From Flavobacterium sp. (lineage in GTDB: Bacteria > Bacteroidota > Bacteroidia > Flavobacteriales > Flavobacteriaceae), in contig JAAURU010000097.1 of assembly GCA_012032075.1 (NCBI GenBank), forward strand, positions 1 through 9,944: a stretch of DNA of 9,944 nucleotides, given 5' to 3'. The notes beneath the pieces were generated by a model that was not told the DNA's origin, made no database searches, and saw only the letters and a program-made list of their open reading frames with translations. The position numbers and the translations under genes are program-made. Shown piece by piece: positions 1 to 6,081 of this stretch. Within the stretch, counting starts at the first letter, position 1; every line of letters begins with the position of its first letter.

Positions 1-87
1 TGTAAGACACTAAAAAACATTAAATTTGTGGACTGCCAAGCCGACCGAATGACCTATGAGTTTTTGAAAATGGGAAAGCAAATTTGA
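1..87 (+). CDS. C-terminal end of an unidentified gene (partial)
   Basis: Frame 1 is open from the first base to a TGA at 85-87 and encodes 28 residues (ending ...TYEFLKMGKQI). The composition looks protein-like, but the fragment is too short to identify a family. No attC-like element lies between it and the next gene at 143, so if real it would belong to the same cassette as that gene, about 55 bp upstream. It could also be an open frame by chance; I assign no function. Confidence 0.3.
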   Translation, partial: CKTLKNIKFVDCQADRMTYEFLKMGKQI

Positions 88-142
88 CAGGTTTAACATT
101 ACAATAGAAGGACTATCAGCAAAAATCAACTGAATAAAGATA

Positions 143-520
143 ATGCAAATGACAACACCAGAAAAAATAAAACAAGCGATAACAAATTTTGTGAAAGGTG
201 GCGATAATAGCGACACGGAACTATTGGACAAAGTACTGCATAAAGAATTTAGAGTAACAAATAACGGTTTTATGGGTGTTGCAGGAGTTACAATAATTGA
301 CAAAGAAAAATATTTAGCAAACATCAAGGACGGAATATTTGGAGGACTGCCACGAAAAATGACAATAGAAAGCATTGACGATAGCGAAACTATTTCTATG
401 GTAAAACTTCGTTTAGAAAGTTCTGAAAACTATTTTGTCTCCTATAATTCTTTAGTATTAGACACAGACAACGAATGGAAACTTATTAATAATCTTGCAG
501 TTGTTGAAGCGAAAAAATAA
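143..520 (+). CDS. NTF2-like / putative lumazine-binding family protein
   Basis: A 125-aa protein without signal peptide or membrane segment, so probably cytoplasmic. The pattern is that of the small NTF2-like fold and closest to the putative lumazine-binding (Lumazine_bd_2) group. An N-terminal helix (about residues 6-20) is followed by LLDKVLHKEFRV, then a 'DKEKYL...KDGIFGGLPRKM' segment (about 54-74), and a C-terminal sheet ending in 'DNEWKLINNLAVVE'. Members usually have 120-150 residues, so it looks full length. Two in-frame ATGs (143 and 149) are possible; the second would give MTTPEKIKQ, and neither has a clear ribosome site. The ligand or reaction is not known from sequence. It ends 30 bp before the first attC-like site and is the last gene of its cassette. 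The family-level call is fairly firm, the function is not. Confidence 0.75.
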   Translation: MQMTTPEKIKQAITNFVKGGDNSDTELLDKVLHKEFRVTNNGFMGVAGVTIIDKEKYLANIKDGIFGGLPRKMTIESIDDSETISMVKLRLESSENYFVSYNSLVLDTDNEWKLINNLAVVEAKK

Positions 521-550
521 TAAAACAAATCAGACGAGAAAAAACAACGA

Positions 551-686
551 ACCGCTAACAGGGGTTTTGCAAAATTGGGGCAGAAGTGCTACATTTGAGC
601 ATTGAAATTCTAATAAACATTTGTGCTAAATTGAACATTTGTGCCTTGAATGCCCCAACTTCGCAAAGCCCCAAAACGTTAGCGGT
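551..686 (+). repeat. attC-like cassette recombination site 1
   Basis: The left box ACCGCTAAC (551-559) is the exact reverse complement of the right box GTTAGCGGT (678-686). Inner arms also pair: GGGGTTTTGC (561-570) with GCAAAGCCCC (663-672), 9 of 10, and TTGGGGCA (575-582) with TGCCCCAA (651-658), 8 of 8. The about 70-bp AT-rich spacer holds copies of the TTGTGC motif seen in other sites and a TACATTTG (590-597) resembling the Bacteroidota -7 element. Size and layout match an integron attC site. The 20 bases 541-560 recur exactly at 1413-1432 beside site 2. Confidence 0.75.
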
Positions 687-746
687 AGTTAAAGTGCAGA
701 CTCAAGAATCTAACGCAATTTTAATATATCAAAAGAAGAAAAAAAT

Positions 747-1430
747 ATGAAACTACTTCTCACATCGGCTGGAATTAGCAATGCAAGTATTCGTAACGCA
801 TTAGTTGACCTATTAGGCAAACCAATATCAGCGTGCAATGCTCTTTTTATCCCAACGGCTATATATGCTATAGATGGATTTGCAAGTATAATAAGAGGAG
901 TTATTAGTGGCACTTTAGGCGACCCTTTTTGCGAAATGGGTTGGAAGACTATTGGCATATTAGAGCTAACAGCAATGCCTACAATGAAAAAAGAACTTTG
1001 GCTAAAACAGTTTGAGCATACAGACGCACTTTTAGTTGGTGGTGGCGACTGCCAGTATTTGACCTATTGGATGCATAAATCAGGACTGGCAGAGGAATTA
1101 CCAACTTTACTAAGTAAAATAGTTTATGTTGGGCTTAGTGCTGGAAGTATGATTATGACTAAGTATGGTACAACTTACGGAAATCATACGCTAACTTTAG
1201 AAACAGAAAAGTGTTTGGGGATTTGTGATTTTGCAATTCATCCACACATTGAGCATAAAATGTTTCCCGATAATACTTTTGCAAACAAAGAAAAACTATC
1301 GAAAACAATACCTGTTCCTTCTTATGCGATTGACGATGCAACAGCAATCAAAGTAACGAATGGAAAAATAGAAGTAATTACAGAGGGAAAATGGAAGCTA
1401 TTTACACCTAACAAAACAACGAACCGCTAA
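747..1430 (+). CDS. Peptidase E-like protein (family S51)
   Basis: A 227-aa cytoplasmic protein with the hallmarks of the S51 peptidase / type 1 glutamine amidotransferase-like fold. It has an N-terminal strand MKLLLTSAGIS, the 'LLVGGGDCQYL' loop (about residues 96-105), and the nucleophile elbow GLSAGS with Ser131 as the predicted catalytic serine. 'AIHPHIEH' (164-170) supplies candidate catalytic histidines. Peptidase E of enterobacteria cleaves Asp-X dipeptides; whether this relative does so is inference. Length is normal for the family. The ATG follows an A-rich AAAAGAAGAAAAAAAT leader typical of Bacteroidota. It is the only gene of its cassette, and its TAA stop (1428-1430) lies inside the left box of the next attC-like site, so the last codons belong to the recombination site. 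Confidence 0.88.
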   Translation: MKLLLTSAGISNASIRNALVDLLGKPISACNALFIPTAIYAIDGFASIIRGVISGTLGDPFCEMGWKTIGILELTAMPTMKKELWLKQFEHTDALLVGGGDCQYLTYWMHKSGLAEELPTLLSKIVYVGLSAGSMIMTKYGTTYGNHTLTLETEKCLGICDFAIHPHIEHKMFPDNTFANKEKLSKTIPVPSYAIDDATAIKVTNGKIEVITEGKWKLFTPNKTTNR

Positions 1431-1558
1431 CAAGGTATTGCCAAAAGTTGGGCAGAAGTACTAAATTCAACTTTTGTAATTCTAATGAACTTTTGTGCTA
1501 AATTTGAACATTCGTTTTTCAAAGTCCAACCTTCGGCAATACCCGGAACGTTATGCGT
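1423..1558 (+). repeat. attC-like cassette recombination site 2
   Basis: Left box ACCGCTAAC (1423-1431), right box GTTATGCGT (1550-1558). The two boxes of this site match poorly (6 of 9). The left box pairs perfectly with the start of its own cassette (678-686), and the right box pairs perfectly with the end of the next cassette (2995-3003). Inner arms: GGTATTGCC (1434-1442) with GGCAATACC (1535-1543), perfect, and GTTGGGC (1447-1453) with GTCCAAC, 6 of 7. The left box carries the stop codon of the peptidase E-like gene. The spacer holds a possible promoter. Confidence 0.75.
1474..1506 (+). promoter_or_regulatory. Possible Bacteroidota promoter inside attC-like site 2
   Basis: A TTG (1474-1476) is followed after 22 bases by TAAATTTG (1499-1506), which fits the TAnnTTTG -7 element of Bacteroidota. 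The spacing is at the long end of what is accepted. It points toward the AraC-family gene at 1583, giving a leader of about 70 bases. AT-rich DNA produces such matches by chance, so the call is tentative. Confidence 0.3.
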
Positions 1559-1582
1559 CACTCTAAGAAACAGACCGTGTAA

Positions 1583-2398
1583 ATGAACTATCAGACATTT
1601 AAGCCACATAAAGACTTAGAATCCATAGTCAAATTTTATTGGACTTTGGAAGTGCCTTTTGACCCCAAAAATCAAAAGCAAAAAATCGTACCTGACGGCT
1701 GCATAGAAATGACCTTCAATTTTGGCGATAAGATAAAAAGATTCACTTCCGAGACAGACTTTATCCTTCACCCCAATGCAATGATAATGGGACAGAGAAC
1801 TAAATCTTTTGACATCTTACCTACTGGAAATGTTGACACTTTCGCAATCTGTTTCTATCCTATAGGATTTGCAAACTTCGTAAAAATGCCTCTTGAGAAC
1901 TTGGTTGACAGGGAAACACCAATTTCAGAACTTTTCGGACAAGTAGAAGCCAACGAATTAGAGCAACAGATGATTCAAGCTATTGACACCCAACAAAGAG
2001 TCAATATTATTGAAACCTTTCTACTTAAAATACTTAACGAAAAGAATACGATAAGTAATATCGTGAAATCGACCGTTAATGCTCTTCTCAAAACAAATGG
2101 CACGACTCCCATAAATGCTATTTTGAAAGATGACGTTTCAAAGAGAAGACAGCTTGAAAGGCATTTTAGAAAGCAAATTGGCATTAGCCCAAAACAGTTA
2201 AGCAAAGCTATTCGACTTCAAGCAACATTAAATTTGATGCTTAATAAAAAATCAGAAACGCTCACAGACATAGCTTACGAAAGTGACTATTTCGACCAAA
2301 ACCATTTCATAAAAGATTTTAAAGACCTAGTTGGAGTTACGCCAAAGGAGTATTTAGGCAATGAGCATATGGAACTATCCGCTCTCTTCTATAAATAA
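1583..2398 (+). CDS. AraC-family transcriptional regulator
   Basis: A 271-aa DNA-binding regulator. The N-terminal half (about 1-155) resembles the sensor domain common in Bacteroidota AraC proteins: 'FKPHKDLESIVKFYWTLE', then 'VPDGCIEMTFNFGD' and 'FYPIGFANFV'. The C-terminal third (about 174-258) is the double helix-turn-helix domain: the first helix pair is around 'SKRRQLERHFRKQIGISPKQ', and the second is 'LTDIAYESDYFDQNHFIKDFK' followed by the family signature 'GVTPKEYL'. No effector can be read from sequence. It is the first gene of a two-gene cassette, 79 bp upstream of the VOC lipoprotein gene, which has its own promoter and may be its target (inference from position only). Start: ATG preceded by GTGTAA with no obvious ribosome site. 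Length is normal. Confidence 0.9.
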   Translation: MNYQTFKPHKDLESIVKFYWTLEVPFDPKNQKQKIVPDGCIEMTFNFGDKIKRFTSETDFILHPNAMIMGQRTKSFDILPTGNVDTFAICFYPIGFANFVKMPLENLVDRETPISELFGQVEANELEQQMIQAIDTQQRVNIIETFLLKILNEKNTISNIVKSTVNALLKTNGTTPINAILKDDVSKRRQLERHFRKQIGISPKQLSKAIRLQATLNLMLNKKSETLTDIAYESDYFDQNHFIKDFKDLVGVTPKEYLGNEHMELSALFYK

Positions 2399-2425
2399 AT
2401 TCTATAGTGTCGCATTTCTACTATT

Positions 2426-2452
2426 TTGACTTCCATGTAACTAATAACTTTG
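2426..2452 (+). promoter_or_regulatory. Bacteroidota-type promoter for the VOC lipoprotein gene
   Basis: TTG (2426-2428) and TAACTTTG (2445-2452) are 16 bases apart, matching the TTTG / TAnnTTTG promoter recognised by the Bacteroidota primary sigma factor. Transcription would begin near 2459, about 19 bases before the ATG at 2478. It lies in the short gap between the AraC-family gene and the VOC gene, so the second gene of this cassette can be expressed separately. Confidence 0.5.
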
Positions 2453-2477
2453 CACTCGAATTTAAATTTAAACATCG

Positions 2478-2975
2478 ATGACATTCAAAAGAATAATTTT
2501 AGGTTCAATGGTTTTTGCAATGCTTTTTGTTTCGTGCAACAATTCAGGCAAGACAAATTCAGAAACACCTACACAAGACACTTTAACAAACTCAAAAGGA
2601 AAAGATATGAAAAGTTACATTTCAATGTTCGAAATTCCGGCAACAGATATTTCACGAGCTATAAATTTTTACCAAGCATTGTTGGACATCAAAATAGAAA
2701 AAATGGATGTTGAAGGAATGCAAATGGGAATATTGCCGTATGAAGGGCAAATGGTGACAGGTGTCATCATACAAGCAGACGGTTACAAGCCATCAGCAGA
2801 CGGTGTAACGATGTACTTGAACGCAGGAGAAAATCTGCAAGTAGTTCTTGACAGAGTTGAGAAAAATGGCGGACAAATAATATTACCTAAAACAGCTCAC
2901 GCAGACGAAAGCGGGTTCTTTGCTATTTTCCTTGACTCGGAAGGAAACAAAATGGCTCTTAACTCACCGAAATAA
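2478..2975 (+). CDS. VOC (glyoxalase/bleomycin-resistance-like) domain lipoprotein
   Basis: A 165-aa protein. Residues 1-20 form a lipoprotein signal ending in the lipobox LFVSC, with Cys20 as predicted lipid anchor, followed by a Ser/Thr/Asn-rich linker (21-43). The rest (about 47-163) is one VOC domain: 'MFEIPATDISRAINFYQALLDI', 'MQMGILPYEG', and a second half ending 'GFFAIFLDSEGNKMALNSP'. The usual first metal-binding His is absent at the start of the domain, so a glyoxalase I-like metal site is not evident and the reaction is unknown. An internal ATG at residue 44, preceded by AAAGGAAAAGAT, could yield a 122-aa cytoplasmic VOC protein, the usual form in this family. I prefer the longer start because it gives a complete lipobox and sits just after a promoter. 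It is the second gene of the cassette begun by the AraC regulator. Confidence 0.85.
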   Translation: MTFKRIILGSMVFAMLFVSCNNSGKTNSETPTQDTLTNSKGKDMKSYISMFEIPATDISRAINFYQALLDIKIEKMDVEGMQMGILPYEGQMVTGVIIQADGYKPSADGVTMYLNAGENLQVVLDRVEKNGGQIILPKTAHADESGFFAIFLDSEGNKMALNSPK

Positions 2976-2994
2976 CGGAGAAAGAAAAGAGCGA

Positions 2995-3131
2995 ACGCAT
3001 AACAGCGGTTTTGCGTCAGGCGGGGTTTCGTGCTTCGTTTGACGCATTTTGCGTATATTTGAGTTCGGTTCTTCGTATCAAGTGTAGTGCTAAAAAGCCC
3101 GCCCTTCGGGTAGCTGCAAACCGTTAACCGC
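2995..3131 (+). repeat. attC-like cassette recombination site 3
   Basis: Left box ACGCATAAC (2995-3003) is the exact reverse complement of the start of its own cassette (1550-1558). Right box GTTAACCGC (3123-3131). Inner arms: CGGTTTTGC (3006-3014) with GCAAACCG (3116-3123) with one bulge, and GGCGGG (3019-3024) with CCCGCC (3098-3103). The spacer contains GTGCTA and a TATATTTG (3054-3061) resembling a -7 element but without a well-spaced TTG. Confidence 0.7.
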
Positions 3132-3523
3132 AAAAAACGATTTTGAATTTCAGTAGGAATTTTTTCTTAAACTTCACTCTTTTTTTTCAATTCACGAAAG
3201 AAAATAAGCTGAAAATATATTGCAAAACATTGTCCAAGCCAACCTATCACGTTTCGCAGTAATGAGATTTTTCGTTTACAGAATGTTTTGGCTTTTTGAT
3301 AAACGTTGAGGAAATTTTAGCATAAAAATTTACCGAAAATTGTTGAATTATATTGTGATTTGCTCGAAAAAGCAAACGGAAAAATAAACTAGTGAAAGTA
3401 AACGTATCACGTTTCTCGGTAATGAGATTTTTTCGTTTTCAGAATTTTATAGCTTGTTTTGAAATTACACTGCTGAATTTCTTTGTGGAAAAGTTTGTGT
3501 TATTAACTGTGTGTTGTTTTTCG
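3132..3523. other. Gene-less cassette body
   Basis: About 390 AT-rich bases between two attC-like sites hold no convincing gene on either strand. The main features are a diverged direct repeat (3245-3284 and 3405-3445) and a small hairpin, TTTGCT (3359-3364) with AGCAAA (3371-3376) around a 6-base loop, without a following T-run. A 41-codon frame (3422-3547) begins inside the second repeat copy and ends within the next attC-like site; it is hydrophobic and has no recognisable family. Gene-less cassettes are known in integrons and may carry promoters or small RNAs, but nothing here proves that. The two cassette ends match weakly (5 of 9). Confidence 0.5.
3245..3445 (+). repeat. Pair of about 40-bp direct repeats in the gene-less cassette
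   Basis: The segments 3245-3284 and 3405-3445 both begin TATCACGTTTC, continue with GTAATGAGATTTTT and end in CAGAAT. They differ at only about four positions and are spaced 160 bp apart. The sequence between them is not repeated. This could be a duplicated regulatory or RNA element, or the trace of an internal duplication; no function is apparent. Confidence 0.7.
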
Positions 3524-3660
3524 CTGTATAACAGCGGTTACAAGTAATGGCTAGTTCAGTAATTTCCCGAAAATTCTCCGAATTTTCTAAAATAAGTTTA
3601 TATTTGTTATGGCTTGGTGCTGGTTCACGCCACTACTTGTAGCCACAAAACGTTTTGCGA
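3524..3660 (+). repeat. attC-like cassette recombination site 4
   Basis: Left box CTGTATAAC (3524-3532), right box GTTTTGCGA (3652-3660). The boxes do not pair with each other well (5 of 9), but the right box pairs 8 of 9 with the end of the next cassette (4541-4549). The inner arms are strong: GGTTACAAGTAATGGC (3536-3551) with GCCACTACTTGTAGCC (3629-3644), 14 of 16. The spacer carries GGTGCTGG, the counterpart of the conserved GTGCTA motif, and a TATATTTG (3599-3606). Confidence 0.7.
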
Positions 3661-3707
3661 CAGCAACACAAAATGACGGAAAAATTAAACATTTAAATAT
3701 CTAAAAT

Positions 3708-4535
3708 ATGAAATTAAAATTACTTATCTCCTTAATATTTATCACTCAAATAACTCTTAGCCAAAAAAAAATAACCGATTTAGAGAAAATGAATTTGAAA
3801 GGTGAAATTATCTCAATCAAAATAATTGAAAAAAAATGCCTTCAGTAATACCCGAAGGCTCAGATTTGAATTCTCGCAAAGAAATTAATAGTTATGTTTT
3901 TAATAAAAATGGATACATAACTGAAGAAAAATGCATCATAAGAGACCAATTTGATTCAAAGAAAAAAAAGTATTATAACACTTTGAACCAAATATCAAAA
4001 GTAGAAACTTATGATTCAGAGGATAAACTTAAGGTAGATGAAAATTTCGAATACGAATATGACAACAATGGAGAAATGAATAAAATTGTATATGCATCTT
4101 CTCCAAAAGTATACAGAAATGAATTAGTAAAAAAAGGAAATACAAAAACATTTACACAATTTGAGTTTAACGATGAAAAAGTAGAAGTGAAAAGCTTTGA
4201 AAGAATTGAAAATGAGAATGGAAAAGTAATTGAAGATAATTATTATATAAGAAATGAACTTTATAGTAAAACGTTACAATCATATGATAAAAAGGACTTT
4301 TGTCAAAAAAAACATATTCTCAATATTGGAATGGAAAAGAAACCATTAACATAGAAGAATATTTATATAATAAAAACAATGATATAATTAAAATCACAAC
4401 ATTTGACGAGAATAATAACATTGTTAATGAAGAAAATGTGACTTATGTTTATGACAAAAAAGGGAATTGGACTAAAAAAATTCTCAAGGACCCGAAATAA
4501 TTATAACAGAAAGATATATAGAGTATAAAAAATAA
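3708..4535 (+). CDS. Secreted YD-repeat-like protein of unknown function (frameshifted)
   Basis: Read as one gene with three single-base deletions: one A missing from the run 3829-3836, one A from 4305-4312, and one C at 4491-4493. Restored, it encodes 276 aa. The start at 3708 gives a Sec signal peptide (MKLKLLISLIFITQITLS, cleavage probably before the Gln of QKK), so the product is exported. The mature part is Lys/Asn/Glu-rich and consists of repeated strands of the 'YEYDNNGEMNKIVY', 'YLYNKNNDIIKIT' and 'YVYDKKGNWTKK' type, as in YD-repeat/RHS-like proteins of Bacteroidota. I know of no assigned function for such short forms. Without the corrections the frame breaks into pieces at 3708-3848, 3836-4354 and 4300-4500. 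The restored end '...EIIITERYIEYKK' stops at 4533-4535. It is the only gene in its cassette. Confidence 0.7.
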
Positions 4536-4540
4536 GCTGA

Positions 4541-4676
4541 TCGCACAACAGCCATTACAAGAGATTTGGGCATTAGGCTTAATTAAAAAATGGTTTTGTA
4601 TTTGGATGATTTGGCAAATCCGAATAATGGGCTTAATTTAGTGCCAAACCCGCTGTAGCGCGAGAACGTTATGTGC
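4541..4676 (+). repeat. attC-like cassette recombination site 5
   Basis: Left box TCGCACAAC (4541-4549) pairs 8 of 9 with the start of its own cassette (3652-3660). Right box GTTATGTGC (4668-4676). The inner arms are the weakest of the seven sites (TTTGGGCA near the left, TGCCAAA near the right), and the spacer has AGTGCCAAA in place of GTGCTA. Overall length (136 bp) and box placement are the same as in the other sites. The restored stop of the upstream gene lies five bases before the left box. Confidence 0.6.
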
Positions 4677-4702
4677 AACCCTAAACAGACAGTGTATAAA
4701 TT

Positions 4703-5916
4703 ATGAACAGAATAATAAACTTTGTACTTTTCATATTTCTGCTACAATTTTTGACAAGTTGTAACGGGCAGACAAAATCTAATGCAGTAACCCAACAAAA
4801 TACCAACACCAAAAAAAGATGTCGGTGGTGGTTGTGAAGGTTGTGAATTGATGTATGTTGGAATGCCCAAACAAATTCTATCCGAGCATATCAGTTTAGG
4901 TTGGACAGAAGGTAAACAAAAACTCATTTTGACAGGTAAAGTTTTCCAACTTGACGGAAAAACACCTGCATCTGATGTCATCATCTATTATTGGCATACG
5001 AACGATAACGGTTTGTATTCATCAAATGACGAAACACCCAAACAAGCAAAGGAACACGGTAAATTGCGAGGTTGGGTAAAGACTGATAAGAGTGGAAACT
5101 ATACAATAAAGACAAGTAGACCTACTGCTTATCCTAATGATAATATTCCGCAACACATTCACCTATCCGTAAAAAGAACCAGACATCTCTAACGAATATT
5201 ATGCTGACCTTTATTTTGATGATGACCCATTGTATCTAAACCATAAGAAAAAATATGGCAAACTTGACAGAGCAGGAACAGAATTACTAAGAATTGTTTT
5301 AGACAGTAATATTCAAATCGCAGAACACAACATCGTTTTAGGATTAAATATTCCTGATTATCCTACTAAAAGCAAATCAGACATTCAGTCGGGTTTAAAC
5401 ATTGGTGAAGACCAGCCTTCTTTTACACCATTTCACGCATACGGACCCGACAAAGGAACAAGAACTTGCCCAGTTTGTAAATATGGACGTTATCACGGAA
5501 TTGTATATTATGTTGGCGACAATCCAAATTGGGACGAAATCAAAAAATGGCTAAAATATTTAGACAATGAAAGTGTAACAAGAGAAAGATATCTCAAAGC
5601 ATATTTTGTTTATGGAAACTCAAAAAAATATAATAAGCAAACAAGACAAGACGAATTAGAAAATATAGGGAATGAATTAAGACTTCATAAAATTGCATTG
5701 ACCTATGTGCCTTCATTCACAGACACAGAAAGCGAAGCAAACTTGAATAAGATAAATTCGACCGTTGAAAACACGATTGTAGTTTATAGACATAGGACGA
5801 TAGTTGACAAGTATATAAATCTAAAACCGACAGCAGAAAATTTTAAAATGATTTCAGAAGCATTAAATAAGACGAAGAGCGACTATTTTGAATTATCCGA
5901 ACCAAAACACGAATGA
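4703..5916 (+). CDS. Lipoprotein with intradiol dioxygenase and thioredoxin-like domains (frameshifted)
   Basis: Restored by removing one extra base in 4803-4817 and one extra A in 5171-5175, it encodes 403 aa. Residues 1-20 are a lipoprotein signal ending FLTSC (Cys20). 'DVGGGCEGCE' (39-48) opens a domain of the intradiol ring-cleavage dioxygenase family (to about 215). All four iron ligands of that fold are present: Tyr105 (GLYS), Tyr143 (AYP), His151 and His153 (HIH). The 'LRGWVKTDKSGNY' loop and 'IVLGLNIPDYP' end are also typical. A second domain (about 240-395) contains CPVC (Cys255, Cys258) followed by predicted alternating strands and helices, resembling thioredoxin. Catechol-type ring cleavage is the family reaction, but an anchored envelope protein may have another substrate. 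It is the sole gene of its cassette. Without correction three fragments appear: 4703-4840, 4848-5192 and 5230-5916. Confidence 0.75.
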
Positions 5917-5929
5917 AAAATAAGAGCGA

Positions 5930-6065
5930 AGGCATAACATCGGTTTTGCAAAATGGCGGGTTAAGTGCTTCGATTATAGTTTCGTGCTAGGTTCAAATTC
6001 AGTTTTTCAATTGAACATTTGTGCTAAAAATCCGCCACTTCGCAAAGCCGCGAAACGTTATGCAT
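5930..6065 (+). repeat. attC-like cassette recombination site 6
   Basis: Left box AGGCATAAC (5930-5938) and right box GTTATGCAT (6057-6065) pair 8 of 9. Inner arms: CGGTTTTGC (5941-5949) with GCAAAGCCG (6042-6050), 8 of 9, and TGGCGG (5954-5959) with CCGCCA (6032-6037), perfect. The spacer contains TTCGTGCTAGG and TTTGTGCTAAAA, two copies of the family motif. The right end leads into the two-gene cassette, whose first ATG is only 16 bases further on. Confidence 0.75.
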
Positions 6066-6081
6066 AATTAAAACAAAAAAT

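Noticed and set aside
21..28. TAAATTTG promoter-like element near the window start
   Set aside because: It lies inside the possible upstream coding fragment, and the upstream half of any promoter would be at or beyond the window edge.
10..375. Open frame on the - strand overlapping the NTF2-like gene
   Set aside because: Hydrophobic low-complexity shadow of the + strand gene at 143-520, with no family pattern.
2450..2713. Alternative + strand frame overlapping the VOC lipoprotein gene
   Set aside because: It is in another frame of a gene with a clear lipobox and VOC domain, and its composition is not protein-like.
3422..3547. A 41-codon hydrophobic + strand frame in the gene-less cassette
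   Set aside because: No ribosome site or recognisable family. It depends on an ATG in an AT-rich repeat, so it is noted as a possibility but not called as a gene.
5171..5176. Programmed ribosomal frameshifting at the A run in the dioxygenase gene, or elsewhere
   Set aside because: Indels occur in unrelated genes at different run types and in both directions, with no consistent slippery site or downstream structure.
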